Below are positions 9,494 to 18,619 of a stretch of 64,000 nt of DNA, piece by piece. Where the stretch lies: NCBI GenBank assembly GCA_041655035.1, contig JBAZCN010000004.1:6628-70627 (forward strand), in the 5' to 3' direction. Under the pieces are notes generated by a model. That model ran no database searches, had not been told where the DNA came from, and saw only the letters and a list, made by a program, of their open reading frames with translations. The position numbers were made by a program, and so were the translations under genes. This DNA comes from NAT127 sp041655035. Lineage in GTDB: Bacteria > Pseudomonadota > Gammaproteobacteria > Pseudomonadales > Porticoccaceae. Each line of letters opens with the position of its first letter. The first letter of the stretch is position 1.

Positions 9494-9671
9494 GTGTACG
9501 AATTCATCATCGCAGGGGATGGCTGATGCCCCCCATCCCGCTGTGTTCTCTCGCAGTGATTGCCATCGAGCGCTGCCGGGCGCTGCGCCCCGGCAAGGTG
9601 GCGCCGCCGGACGTCGCGGCTTCGGCCGGCTGAGCGTTGCCACCCAGGAGCCCGAGGAGCCTCTTCGCTGA
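9494..9671 (+). pseudogene. Fused remnant of exbB (N-terminus) and exbD (C-terminus)
   Basis: A GTG with AAGGA six bases upstream opens VYEFIIAGDG, then hits TGA at 9524. Shifting frame at that point continues LMPPIPLCSLAVIAIERCRALRP-type sequence, the first roughly 45 residues of an ExbB/TolQ protein, until a stop near the GGC TGA. A GGCTGGCTGATG to GGCTGATG change (loss of one GGCT copy) would explain the shift. In the third frame the last codons read GFGRLSVATQEPEEPLR and stop at 9671, which resembles the C-terminus of ExbD. So about 180 bases remain of a pair that normally takes more than 1 kb. Relatives keep exbB-exbD at this spot between comEC and lpxK/msbA. Confidence 0.72.
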
Positions 9672-11548
9672 TGCAAAAAAACCTGATGGACAAGCCCCTG
9701 ATGGAGAAAACCCTGTTACCCACGCACCTTGCCACCTACTGGCGATTGCTGCGCTATATCCGCCATTACTGGCTGGTGTTTATCGTCAGCGTGCTCGGCA
9801 TGTGGCTGTTTTCCGCCATGGAAGTGGCGTTTGTCGACTTGCTCGGCTATCTGGTCAATGTCCTCACCGTGATCACCGGGGAGTCCGCCGGCGGCAGCGG
9901 GCTGGATATCACCACCATCGACACCGGGATCAGCGCGCGTCTCGCCGAGCACTGGTTCAGCGACGGCACGGTGCTGGAGCAGGGGCGGATCGTGATCCCG
10001 CTGATGATCATCGCGGTGGCGGTGCTGCGCTCGCTGGGTTTCATCGTCGGCAGCTACGGCATGAGCTATGTCTCGCAATCCATCGTCGACAACCTGCGCA
10101 ACCAGATTTTCGAAAAGTACACGCGCATGCCGAGCGGCTATTTCGACCAGCAGATGGCCGGGCACCTGGTGGCGCAACTCACTTTCCACGTCCAGCAGGT
10201 GATGGGCGCCACAGCCAACGCCCTCAAGGTGATCATTCGCGAGGGGTCGCTGGTGATCGGCCTGTTGATCTACATGTTTATCCTCAACTGGCAACTGGCG
10301 CTGATTTTTGGCGCGGTGATGCCGGTGATCGCGCTGATCATCAACAATGTCAGCAGGCGGTTTCGCCGTCTCAGCAAGCGCATCCAGAACGCCATGGGTG
10401 ACGTGACCCAGGTGTCCAGCGAAGCGGTGACCGGTTACCGGGAGATGCGCCTGTTTGGCGGCGAGGCATTTGAAATCCACCGCATGCACAGCGCCAGCCG
10501 GCAGAACCGCCGCCAGAGCCTGAAGCTGTCCCTCACCGAAAGCATCAGCACGCCGGTGGTGCAGATCCTGGTGGCGACGGTGCTGGCGCTGTTGATCTGG
10601 ATCGCGATGGTGCCGGACATCCTCGGCGGCATGAGTACCGGCGGCTTTACCAAGTTCCTGCTCACCGCCGGCCTGCTGGCCAAGCCGCTGCGCCAGCTCA
10701 CCCAGGTCAACAGCACCATCCAGAGGGGCATCGCCGCGGCGACGGTGCTGTTCACCACCCTCGATGGCGAAGAGGAAATCGATACCGGCCATCACCGGGC
10801 CGAGCGGGTCACCGGCAGTTTTCGTTTCGAGGATGTCGTGTTCAGCTATGCCACCGGTGCCGAGCCGGCCATCAAAGGCGTCACCTTCGCCGTCGAACCC
10901 GGCCAGACGGTGGCGCTGGTGGGCTCGTCGGGGAGCGGCAAGAGCACGCTGGTCAGCCTGATTCCGCGCTTCTACAATCACCAGCAGGGACGCATCCTGC
11001 TCGACGGCGTCGAAATCAACGAATACCAGCTCAAGAACCTGCGCAGCCACATCGCCCTGGTCAATCAGCAGGTGACCCTGTTCAACGACACGGTGTACAA
11101 CAATATCGCCTACGGCGAACTGGCTACCAGGAGCTTCGACGAAATCCGCGAGGCGGTGCGCGCCGCCAATGCTCTGGATTTCATCGAAGACCTGCCGAAG
11201 GGCTTTCAGACCCGCATCGGCGACGATGGCGTGATGCTTTCCGGCGGCCAGCGCCAGCGCATCGCCATTGCCAGGGCGCTGCTCAAGGATGCCCCGATCC
11301 TGATCCTCGACGAGGCCACCTCGGCCCTCGATACCGAATCGGAGCGCCATATCCAGGCGGCGCTGGAGATGGCGATGAAGGGGCGCACCACCTTCGTCAT
11401 CGCCCACCGCCTCAGCACCGTGGAAAACGCCGACACCATTCTGGTGCTGGAGAAAGGCCGCATCGTCGAGCAGGGCGACCACCACGGCCTGCTGGCGAAA
11501 GGCGGGCGCTACGCCCAGCTTTACCGCAAGCAATTTTCGGAGGACTGA
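9671..11548 (+). CDS. msbA: Lipid A export ABC transporter MsbA
   Basis: Half-transporter that flips lipid A-core across the inner membrane. It has an N-terminal six-helix domain (about residues 20-320) and a C-terminal ATPase with Walker A VGSSGSGKSTL, signature LSGGQRQRIAIARAL, Walker B ILILDEATSALDTESE and switch IAHRLSTVE. The ATG at 9671 overlaps the stop of the exbD remnant by one base, probably the ancestral coupling; later in-frame ATGs at 9686 and 9698 could also serve. 625 residues, slightly longer than usual. It forms an operon with lpxK and kdsB. Confidence 0.93.
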   Translation: MQKNLMDKPLMEKTLLPTHLATYWRLLRYIRHYWLVFIVSVLGMWLFSAMEVAFVDLLGYLVNVLTVITGESAGGSGLDITTIDTGISARLAEHWFSDGTVLEQGRIVIPLMIIAVAVLRSLGFIVGSYGMSYVSQSIVDNLRNQIFEKYTRMPSGYFDQQMAGHLVAQLTFHVQQVMGATANALKVIIREGSLVIGLLIYMFILNWQLALIFGAVMPVIALIINNVSRRFRRLSKRIQNAMGDVTQVSSEAVTGYREMRLFGGEAFEIHRMHSASRQNRRQSLKLSLTESISTPVVQILVATVLALLIWIAMVPDILGGMSTGGFTKFLLTAGLLAKPLRQLTQVNSTIQRGIAAATVLFTTLDGEEEIDTGHHRAERVTGSFRFEDVVFSYATGAEPAIKGVTFAVEPGQTVALVGSSGSGKSTLVSLIPRFYNHQQGRILLDGVEINEYQLKNLRSHIALVNQQVTLFNDTVYNNIAYGELATRSFDEIREAVRAANALDFIEDLPKGFQTRIGDDGVMLSGGQRQRIAIARALLKDAPILILDEATSALDTESERHIQAALEMAMKGRTTFVIAHRLSTVENADTILVLEKGRIVEQGDHHGLLAKGGRYAQLYRKQFSED

Positions 11549-11549
11549 G

Positions 11550-12536
11550 GTGACGGCATTGGAACGGGCCTGGTACCGGCCAGGCAGTTGGAGCTTGCTG
11601 CTGGCGCCGCTGGCGTGGCTGTTCGTCGCCGTCACCCGGCGCCGCCGCCGCTGGCTGGAGGCCCGCCAGCAGCCATTGCGGCTGCCGGTGGTGGTGGTTG
11701 GCAACATTACCGTCGGCGGCACCGGCAAGACACCGCTGATCATCGCCCTGGTCAAGGCTCTCCAGGCGCGAGGCTACAAGCCGGGGGTGATCAGCCGCGG
11801 TTACGGCGGCAGGGCGCCGGTCTATCCGATGCGGGTCACCGCCGACAGCGACCCCGGCCACAGCGGCGACGAGCCGCTGCTGATCGCCATTACCTGCGAT
11901 TGCCCGGTGGTGGTGGATCCCGACCGGGTGCGGGCCGCCCGCTACCTGGAAAACCACACCGATTGCGAGATCATCCTCAGCGACGACGGGTTGCAGCACT
12001 ACCGCTTGCCGCGGGATATGGAGATCGTCGTGGTCGACGGCGAGCGGGTGCTGGGCAATGGCTGGTGCCTGCCGGCCGGCCCCCTGCGGGAACCGCTGCA
12101 GCGGTTGCAGGAAACGGATTTCGCCATCGTCAACGGTGGCAACGCCGTGCTCCACCATCCGCGCCAGTACCGCATGTTCCTCCAGCCGCTGCGCTTTCGG
12201 CGCGTCGACGGCAGCGATATCCGCCCGGTAGACGAACCGCCGGCCGACTTCGTCAACGCCGTGGCCGGCATCGGCAATCCCACCCGCTTTGCCCGCACGT
12301 TGGCGAGCCTGGGGCTTGCGGTCAAGCTCCACCCCTTTCCCGATCACCACCGCTTCGTCGCCGAGGATCTGGTTTTCGACGACGGTCGCGCGGTGATCCT
12401 CACCGCCAAGGATGCGGTAAAATGCCGTGACCTGAACGCGCCTGACCTGTGGGTGCTGGATGTTGCCGCGACGCTCGAAAACAGCGGCATGAATACCCTT
12501 GTCGACGCCATCGAAAATCTGGTGGTGACCCTCTGA
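11550..12536 (+). CDS. lpxK: Tetraacyldisaccharide 4'-kinase
   Basis: Phosphorylates the 4' position of the lipid A disaccharide, the sixth step of lipid A synthesis, at the inner membrane. An N-terminal hydrophobic stretch (LLLAPLAWLFVAV) is followed by the P-loop VGNITVGGTGKTPLI, then DDGLQHYRL with the DGLQH motif of the family, and LPAGPLREP. 328 residues, typical. GTG 11550 lies two bases after the msbA stop, so the two genes are coupled. The small Trm112-like gene often found between lpxK and kdsB is absent. Confidence 0.94.
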   Translation: MTALERAWYRPGSWSLLLAPLAWLFVAVTRRRRRWLEARQQPLRLPVVVVGNITVGGTGKTPLIIALVKALQARGYKPGVISRGYGGRAPVYPMRVTADSDPGHSGDEPLLIAITCDCPVVVDPDRVRAARYLENHTDCEIILSDDGLQHYRLPRDMEIVVVDGERVLGNGWCLPAGPLREPLQRLQETDFAIVNGGNAVLHHPRQYRMFLQPLRFRRVDGSDIRPVDEPPADFVNAVAGIGNPTRFARTLASLGLAVKLHPFPDHHRFVAEDLVFDDGRAVILTAKDAVKCRDLNAPDLWVLDVAATLENSGMNTLVDAIENLVVTL

Positions 12537-12549
12537 ACCTCGCCGTGGC

Positions 12550-13341
12550 ATGCTTATGAACGCGCCTTTCCATATCGTCATTCCTGCCCGCTATGCCTCG
12601 ACCCGCCTGCCCGCCAAGCCGCTGCGGGCTATGTGCGGCAAGCCGATGATTCAGTGGGTGTATGAACAGGCCAGCGCCGCCGGCGCCCTCAGCGTCACGG
12701 TCGCCACGGACGACGCGCGGATCGGCGACGCGGTGACGGCCTTCGACGGGGCAGTGGTAATGACCTCTCCGCGCCACCCGTCGGGCACCGACCGCCTCGA
12801 GGAAGTGGCGCGGCTGCTGGATTTTGCCGGCGACGCCATCCTGGTCAATGTCCAGGGGGACGAGCCGTTGATTCCGCCGGCGGTGATCCGTCAGGTAGCG
12901 GGCAATCTGGCGGCCAATCCCGGGGCCGCGGTGGCGACGCTGTGCGAGCCCATCCAGCGGCGCGAGGATTTTGACAACCCCAATATCGTCAAGGTGGTGG
13001 CCGACCAGGCGGGGCATGCCCTGTACTTCAGTCGCGCGCCGGTGCCCTGGCCCCGGGATCATCGCCTTGCCGCCGCACCGGGGTTGCCGGACGATCTCGG
13101 CGCCCAGCGCCACCTGGGCATCTATGCCTATCGGGTGCGGGACCTGCGGGATTTCGTCACCTGGCCGGTGGCGCCTCTCGAACGCCTGGAATGTCTCGAG
13201 CAACTGCGCTTCTTGTGGCACGGCCGCAAGATTCATGTCGCCCCGGCCTGTGCCCCGGTGCCCGGCGGCGTCGACACCGAGGATGACCTGGCGCGGGTCG
13301 TCGCTCATCTGGTTTCCCGGGGAGGAGGTGGGTCGCGATGA
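12550..13341 (+). CDS. kdsB: 3-deoxy-manno-octulosonate cytidylyltransferase
   Basis: Activates Kdo as CMP-Kdo for attachment to lipid A. N-terminal nucleotide-binding motif IPARYASTRLPAKPL, then TDDARI, the SGTDRLEE segment, NVQGDEPLIPP and a C-terminal GVDTEDDLARV. 263 residues, normal. The start could be ATG 12550 or 12556. It lies 13 bases after lpxK and overlaps the next gene by 4 bases. Confidence 0.95.
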   Translation: MLMNAPFHIVIPARYASTRLPAKPLRAMCGKPMIQWVYEQASAAGALSVTVATDDARIGDAVTAFDGAVVMTSPRHPSGTDRLEEVARLLDFAGDAILVNVQGDEPLIPPAVIRQVAGNLAANPGAAVATLCEPIQRREDFDNPNIVKVVADQAGHALYFSRAPVPWPRDHRLAAAPGLPDDLGAQRHLGIYAYRVRDLRDFVTWPVAPLERLECLEQLRFLWHGRKIHVAPACAPVPGGVDTEDDLARVVAHLVSRGGGGSR

Positions 13342-13823
13342 TCGATAAAGTCCATGTGCTGTTCGTTTGCCTCGGCAATATCTGCCGTTCGCCCACGGCG
13401 CACGGGGTTTTCGAACGGCTGGTGCGGGATGCGGGGCTCGAACAGAGAATCGCCGTCGACTCCGCCGGCACCGGCGACTGGCATATCGGCCGGCCGCCGG
13501 ACCAGCGCTCCCACCGCGCGGCCCTGGAGCGCGGCGTCGATATCGGCCATCTGCGGGCGCGCCAGGTAACGGCCGCGGATTTTGACCGGTACCAGTACAT
13601 TCTGGCCATGGATCGCAGCAACCTCGACGCCCTGCACCGCTTGAAGCCCGAGGACTACCGCGGCCACCTTGGGCTGTTCCTGGCCTTTGCCGGCGATCGG
13701 TCCGGGGCGCTCGATGAGGTGCCGGATCCCTACCACGGCGGAGACGATGATTTCCAGAGGGTCTACGAGTTGATCCAGAGGGCGTCGCTGGGGCTGCTCG
13801 ATCACATCCGCGAGGCATCGTGA
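13338..13823 (+). CDS. Low-molecular-weight protein-tyrosine phosphatase
   Basis: Small cytoplasmic phosphatase, 161 residues. The CX5R active site is VCLGNICRSP close to the N-terminus, and the general-acid aspartate is in VPDPYHGG near the C-terminus, the two hallmarks of the arsenate-reductase-like LMW-PTP fold. Substrates cannot be told from sequence; relatives act on tyrosine kinases of polysaccharide export. It overlaps kdsB by 4 bases (ATGA) and is followed by murB, the same order as in Pseudomonas. Confidence 0.92.
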   Translation: MIDKVHVLFVCLGNICRSPTAHGVFERLVRDAGLEQRIAVDSAGTGDWHIGRPPDQRSHRAALERGVDIGHLRARQVTAADFDRYQYILAMDRSNLDALHRLKPEDYRGHLGLFLAFAGDRSGALDEVPDPYHGGDDDFQRVYELIQRASLGLLDHIREAS

Positions 13824-13829
13824 ACCGTC

Positions 13830-14882
13830 GTGGAATTCCTTGAGAAAGTCTCGCTGCGCGACTGCAACACACTGGCGCTGCCGGCGGTCGCGGAATATCT
13901 GTGCACTGTCACCACGGGCGACGAACTCGACGCGGCGCGCCGCTTCGCGCGGTCGCGGCGGCTGCCGGTCACCATTCTTGGCGGCGGCAGCAATGTCGTA
14001 CTGGCCGGTGATATCGGTGGCCTGGTGGTGCGCAACGGCCTGCCGGGAATCCAGGGTGTGGCGCAGCAGGGCGGGGAGGTGGTGGTACGGGTCGGCGCTG
14101 GCGAGAACTGGCATCGGCTGGTGCGGCACTGTCTCGACCAGGGTTGGTTCGGACTGGAGAACCTGGCGCTGATTCCCGGCTCCGCCGGCGCTGCGCCGAT
14201 CCAGAATATCGGGGCCTACGGGGTTGAACTGGCCCAGCGCTTCGTCAGTCTCGAGGCGCTGGTGCTGGACAGTGGCGAGGTCGTGGAGCTCGACCGCGAC
14301 GACTGCCGGTTTGGCTATCGCGACAGTATTTTCAAGGGAGAGCTGCGCGGCCGGGCGGTGATCACCGCGGTTACCCTGGCGCTGTCGACCGCGGCGTCGC
14401 CCTGCCTGGAATATCCGGAACTGCGGGATGCCGTGGCCCATCTCGCGGCGCCGACGCCGCGGGACGTTTGCGAGGCGGTATGCGCCCTGCGTCGCCACAA
14501 ACTCCCCGACCCGGCGGAGCGGCCCAACGCCGGCAGCTTTTTCAAGAACCCGGTGATCGCGGCGGCCGACGCCGAGGCGCTGCGGTGCAGCTATCCCGAC
14601 CTGCCGGGTTACCCGCAGGCCGATGGCCGTGTCAAACTGCCCGCCGCCTGGCTGATCGACCGCGCCGGCTGGAAGGGGCGGCGCCGTGGGCCGGTGGGCG
14701 TTCACGACCGCCAGGCGCTGGTGCTGGTCCACTTCGGTGGCGGTCGCGGCGAGCAATTGCTGCAGCTGGCTGCCGATATCGCCGCCGATATCCACGACCG
14801 CTTTGGCGTCGCCCTGGAATTTGAACCGGCGGTGCTGGGCAGGCCGCTGGCGGAGTCCGGCGATGTCGCTGTTCGCCACTGA
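13830..14882 (+). CDS. murB: UDP-N-acetylenolpyruvoylglucosamine reductase
   Basis: FAD enzyme that reduces UDP-GlcNAc-enolpyruvate to UDP-MurNAc in peptidoglycan synthesis. FAD-binding motif ILGGGSNVVLAGD, then GLENLALIPGSAGAAPIQNIGAYGVE (a substrate loop), SIFKGEL, and catalytic Ser in NAGSFFKNP. The end carries the C-terminal domain of type I (E. coli-like) MurB. 350 residues. The GTG start at 13830 follows the phosphatase stop by six bases. Its end overlaps the alkB-like gene by 20 bases. Confidence 0.95.
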   Translation: MEFLEKVSLRDCNTLALPAVAEYLCTVTTGDELDAARRFARSRRLPVTILGGGSNVVLAGDIGGLVVRNGLPGIQGVAQQGGEVVVRVGAGENWHRLVRHCLDQGWFGLENLALIPGSAGAAPIQNIGAYGVELAQRFVSLEALVLDSGEVVELDRDDCRFGYRDSIFKGELRGRAVITAVTLALSTAASPCLEYPELRDAVAHLAAPTPRDVCEAVCALRRHKLPDPAERPNAGSFFKNPVIAAADAEALRCSYPDLPGYPQADGRVKLPAAWLIDRAGWKGRRRGPVGVHDRQALVLVHFGGGRGEQLLQLAADIAADIHDRFGVALEFEPAVLGRPLAESGDVAVRH

Positions 14883-15468
14883 CGAGACCATTGCCCTCAG
14901 CGGCGGGGAGCTGCGCTACTGGCCGGCGTTCCTCGACAGCGGCCAGAGCGCCGGGCTCTACGCCGCGCTGCGTCAGGGCACTCCCTGGGTACAGAGCAGG
15001 ATTCGCATAGCCGGCAAGAGCGTTGCCATTCCCCGCCTCAACGCCTGGTATGGCGACAGCGGGGTGGAATACGGCTATTCGGGCGTGCTCTTGGCCACCC
15101 AACCCTGGAGCCCGGCGCTGGCGGCACTGAAGCGACGGGTCGAAGCGGTCACCGGCCTCGGCTTCAACAGCGCCCTGGTGAATCTCTACCGCAACGGCGC
15201 CGACAGCGTCGACTGGCACAGCGATGATGAGCCGGAACTGGGACCGGCTCCCCAGGTCGCTTCGCTGAGTCTCGGTGCGGTGCGGCGCTTTGAGCTGAAA
15301 CACCGTACAATCCCTGGCGAGCGCTGCCGCCTCGACCTGCCGGACGGCTCGTTATTGCTGATGGCCGGGGAATTGCAGCGCCATTGGCGCCACCGGGTGC
15401 CCAAGCAACCAGGGGTGACGGAGGAGCGCATCAATATCACCTTCCGCGCCGTGCGACCGGTGATCTAA
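14863..15468 (+). CDS. Alpha-ketoglutarate-dependent dioxygenase, AlkB family
   Basis: A 201-residue Fe(II)/2-oxoglutarate dioxygenase resembling the AlkB2/3-type DNA repair enzymes that oxidatively remove alkyl groups from bases. The iron ligands are visible as H119 and D121 (VDWHSDDE) and H177 (HWRHRVP); 2-oxoglutarate-binding arginines are R189 and R195 (ERINITFR). The substrate-lid region (VAIPRLNAWYGD) also fits. It starts inside the end of murB, so it is probably co-transcribed. RNA or protein demethylation is possible but less likely. Confidence 0.88.
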   Translation: MSLFATDETIALSGGELRYWPAFLDSGQSAGLYAALRQGTPWVQSRIRIAGKSVAIPRLNAWYGDSGVEYGYSGVLLATQPWSPALAALKRRVEAVTGLGFNSALVNLYRNGADSVDWHSDDEPELGPAPQVASLSLGAVRRFELKHRTIPGERCRLDLPDGSLLLMAGELQRHWRHRVPKQPGVTEERINITFRAVRPVI

Positions 15469-15498
15469 CAGGCTGGTAACCCAGTGAGGAGCAGCGAG

Positions 15499-16149
15499 AT
15501 GGTCAAGGTGCTGGTGGTCGATGATCACCATCTCATCCGAATGGGGCTTTGCGGCTTGCTCGGCAGTGTGCCCGGGGTCACCGTGGTCAGCGAGGCGGCG
15601 AGCGGCGAAGAGGCCCTGGAGCGGGTGCGCGAGGCGCGCCCCGATGTGGTGCTGATGGATATCCGCATGCCCGGCATGGGCGGGATCGAGGCCACCAAGC
15701 GGATCGTGCTCAGCCACACCCAGGTGCGGGTGATCATCGTCACCGCCTTCAACGACGATGTCTACCCCAACAAACTGCTCAAGGCCGGGGCCGCGGGTTA
15801 CATTACCAAGAACGCCGATTGCCACGAAATTGCCCAGGCGATCAGCATGGTGATGGCCGGTGCGGTGTACGTCAGCCCCTCCATAGCCCAGATGATGGTG
15901 ATCAGCGGCCTGCGCCCGGGGCAGGAATCATCGCCTCTTGCCCAGCTTTCACAGCGCGAGCTGCAGATCGCGCAGATGATCACCAGCGGCTACCGCGCGG
16001 CGGAAGTGGCGGGGATTCTCAATATCAGCCCGAAGACCATCAACGCCCACAAGTACCGCATTTATGAAAAGCTCGGCGTGGGCAATGATGTGGAATTGAC
16101 GCTGGCGGCAGTCAAGTACGGGCTGGTGGATCCGAGCGAAATCCTCTAG
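15499..16149 (+). CDS. uvrY: Response regulator UvrY/GacA
   Basis: NarL-type response regulator, partner of a BarA/GacS hybrid kinase; in relatives it switches on Csr/Rsm small RNAs. Receiver domain at residues 1-120 with the acidic pair VVDDHH, phospho-Asp in VVLMDIRMPGMGG, T in IVTAF and K in ITKNA. C-terminal LuxR-type helix-turn-helix (LSQRELQIAQMITSGY, ISPKTINAHKYRIYEKL). ATG 15499 has GAGGAG seven bases before it. The uvrY-uvrC-pgsA order is the same as in E. coli and Pseudomonas, supporting orthology. Confidence 0.94.
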   Translation: MVKVLVVDDHHLIRMGLCGLLGSVPGVTVVSEAASGEEALERVREARPDVVLMDIRMPGMGGIEATKRIVLSHTQVRVIIVTAFNDDVYPNKLLKAGAAGYITKNADCHEIAQAISMVMAGAVYVSPSIAQMMVISGLRPGQESSPLAQLSQRELQIAQMITSGYRAAEVAGILNISPKTINAHKYRIYEKLGVGNDVELTLAAVKYGLVDPSEIL

Positions 16150-16189
16150 ACCATCCTTTTCTCTTCTCCGAGGCCATACTGTTCCGACC

Positions 16190-18013
16190 ATGCCTTTCGA
16201 CGCCAAGAGCTTTATCCGCACCCTGACCCAGCGTCCCGGCGTCTATCAGATGATCGGCGAGGACGAGCAGGTGCTCTATGTCGGCAAGGCCAAGAACCTG
16301 CGCAAGCGGGTCGGCAGTTATTTTCGCGCCACCGGCCTCAGTCCCAAGACCCAGGCCCTGGTGAGCCGTATCCGCAATATCCAGGTCACCATCACCGCCA
16401 CCGAGGTGGAGGCGCTGATCCTCGAACAGAACCTGATCAAGCAATGCCGGCCGCCATTCAACATCCTCATGCGGGACGACAAATCCTACCCGTATATCTT
16501 TCTTTCCGAAGGGGAGCCCTATCCGCGCCTGGCCTTCCACCGCGGGGTAAAGCGCAAGAAGGGCCGCTATTTCGGCCCCTATCCCAATGCCAACGTAGTG
16601 CGCGACAGCATGGTCTTTCTGCAGAAGACCTTCCGCGTCCGCCAGTGCGAGGACAGTTTCTTCAGAAATCGCTCCCGGCCCTGCCTGCAATACCAGATCA
16701 AACGCTGCACCGGGCCTTGCGTCGGCCTGGTGAGCGAGGAGGATTACCGCAACGACGTGCGCCTCACCGAGCTGTTTCTCGAGGGCAAGGGCGACGAGGT
16801 GATTCGCGAGCTGGAGCAGAAAATGGACCGCTGCGCCGCCGAGCTCGATTTCGAGCAGGCGGCCGAGTTGCGCGACAAGATCAGTTCGCTGCGCCAGTTG
16901 CAGGCGGAGCAGGTGATCGAGGCCGGCCAGGGGCACGTCGATGTGCTCGCCGCCGCGGTGTCGGGCGACGTGGCCTGTGTGCAGATGCTGTTCATCCGCC
17001 AGGGGCGGATGCTCGGCAGTCGCGGTTTCTACCCGAAAACGCCCCTGGCCGATGACCGCCGGGCATTGCTCAGCGAGTTCATCTCCCAGCTCTACCTGGC
17101 GGGCGGCGGCATCAACGATCTGCCCCGGGAGATTGTCGCCGAGATACCCGCCGACGACGGCGAGGTGCTGTCGGCCGCCATCAGCCAGGCCCTCGGCCGT
17201 AAGGTCGTGGTGAAGACCTCGGTGCGCGGCACCCGGCTCAAATGGCTGGAAGTGGCGACGCGCACCGCCGAACAGAGCCTCGCCAGCCGGCTGGCCTCCC
17301 GGCAGACAGTGCTGAGCCGCCTCGAAGCACTGCGCGATGGCCTGGGCCTGCCGGCCATTCCCGAGCGCATCGAATGTTTCGATATCAGCCACAGCAGCGG
17401 CGAGGCGACGGTGGCGTCCTGTGTGGTCTGGGGACCAGAGGGGGCCATCAAGGCCGACTACCGGCGTTTCAACATCGAGGGCGTGCCGGCGGGCGATGAC
17501 TACGGCGCCATGGCCCAGGCGCTGGAGCGGCGCTACCGGCGTCTGCAAAAGGGGGAGGGCAAACTGCCGGACGTATTGCTGATCGACGGCGGCAAGGGCC
17601 AGTTGCGCAAGGCGTCCGAGGTGCTCAACAACCTCGGCGTGCAAGGGGTGATCCTGGTGGGCGTGGCCAAGGGGGTGACCCGCAAACCGGGGATGGAAAC
17701 CCTGTTGCTGGCCACCGAGGACCGGGAGGAAATCCTGCACACCGAATCCCCGGCCCTGCATCTCATCCAGCAGATTCGCGATGAGGCCCACCGTTTCGCC
17801 ATTACCGGTCACCGCCAGCGGCGCGACAAGAAACGGCGGGAGTCGCCGCTGGAGTCCATCGACGGCGTCGGTCCCAAGCGCCGGCGCGAGCTGCTGCGCT
17901 ATTTTGGCGGTTACAGCGAAGTCGAGAAGGCCAGCGTCGGTGAACTGATGAAGGTCCCGGGGATCAGCCGAAAAGTCGCCGAGACTATTTACAGTACTCT
18001 TCACAACGAGTAA
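16190..18013 (+). CDS. uvrC: Excinuclease ABC subunit C
   Basis: Makes both incisions around UvrAB-bound DNA lesions. Domains in order: N-terminal GIY-YIG nuclease (PGVYQMIGEDEQVLYVGKAKNLRKR), a cysteine-bearing zone (CLQYQIKRCTGPC), the UVR motif (DFEQAAELRDKI), an RNase H-like endonuclease domain (IECFDISHSSGE, LLIDGGKGQL) and a C-terminal helix-hairpin-helix pair (LESIDGVGPKRRRELLRYFGG). 607 residues, normal. Starts 40 bases after uvrY. Confidence 0.97.
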   Translation: MPFDAKSFIRTLTQRPGVYQMIGEDEQVLYVGKAKNLRKRVGSYFRATGLSPKTQALVSRIRNIQVTITATEVEALILEQNLIKQCRPPFNILMRDDKSYPYIFLSEGEPYPRLAFHRGVKRKKGRYFGPYPNANVVRDSMVFLQKTFRVRQCEDSFFRNRSRPCLQYQIKRCTGPCVGLVSEEDYRNDVRLTELFLEGKGDEVIRELEQKMDRCAAELDFEQAAELRDKISSLRQLQAEQVIEAGQGHVDVLAAAVSGDVACVQMLFIRQGRMLGSRGFYPKTPLADDRRALLSEFISQLYLAGGGINDLPREIVAEIPADDGEVLSAAISQALGRKVVVKTSVRGTRLKWLEVATRTAEQSLASRLASRQTVLSRLEALRDGLGLPAIPERIECFDISHSSGEATVASCVVWGPEGAIKADYRRFNIEGVPAGDDYGAMAQALERRYRRLQKGEGKLPDVLLIDGGKGQLRKASEVLNNLGVQGVILVGVAKGVTRKPGMETLLLATEDREEILHTESPALHLIQQIRDEAHRFAITGHRQRRDKKRRESPLESIDGVGPKRRRELLRYFGGYSEVEKASVGELMKVPGISRKVAETIYSTLHNE

Positions 18014-18046
18014 TTTGCCTGTTTGATAAAGGAAGCCCCCTCCGCC

Positions 18047-18619
18047 ATGTGGAATTTGCCCAATATCCTGACACTGCTGCGGATTCTCTGCATTCCCTTG
18101 CTGGTGGTCGTCTACTTCCTGCCCTGGGAATGGCGCCACCCGGCCAGTGCGGCGGTGTTCGGCGTCGCCGCGATCACCGACTGGTTCGACGGCTACCTGG
18201 CGCGCAAGCTCAACCAGATGACCCCCTTCGGGGCCTTTCTCGACCCGGTGGCGGACAAACTGATCGTCGCCGTGGCACTGGTGGTATTGCTGCAAACCCA
18301 CTCCAACCTGCTGTTCGCCGTGCCCACCATGGTGATCATCTCCCGGGAGATCGTGATCTCCGCCCTGCGCGAATGGATGGCGGAGCTCGGCAGCCGCACC
18401 AGTGTGGCGGTGTCCTACGTCGGCAAGGTCAAGACCACCTTGCAGATGATCGCCATCGCCTTCCTGCTGCTGATCAATCCGGTGAAGTACCCGACTCTCG
18501 ACTACGTGGGTATTTTCCTGCTTTATGTGGCGGCGGCCCTGACCCTGTGGTCGATGTGCCTGTACCTCGCCGCGGCCTGGCCCGAGCTGAAAGGCGGCTC
18601 CGCGGATAAAAATACCTGA
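18047..18619 (+). CDS. pgsA: CDP-diacylglycerol--glycerol-3-phosphate 3-phosphatidyltransferase
   Basis: Integral membrane enzyme making phosphatidylglycerol phosphate. The CDP-alcohol phosphatidyltransferase signature DG-x2-AR-x8-G-x3-D-x3-D is seen as DGYLARKLNQMTPFGAFLD followed by PVADK. The start MWNLPNILTLLR is the typical family N-terminus. About 190 residues with five or six hydrophobic segments. An upstream in-frame TTG at 18023 is less likely. Confidence 0.95.
   Translation: MWNLPNILTLLRILCIPLLVVVYFLPWEWRHPASAAVFGVAAITDWFDGYLARKLNQMTPFGAFLDPVADKLIVAVALVVLLQTHSNLLFAVPTMVIISREIVISALREWMAELGSRTSVAVSYVGKVKTTLQMIAIAFLLLINPVKYPTLDYVGIFLLYVAAALTLWSMCLYLAAAWPELKGGSADKNT

Noticed and set aside
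9456..9671. 71-codon frame taken as a real small protein
   Set aside because: Its parts match ExbB and ExbD only in different frames; it is better explained as a deletion scar.
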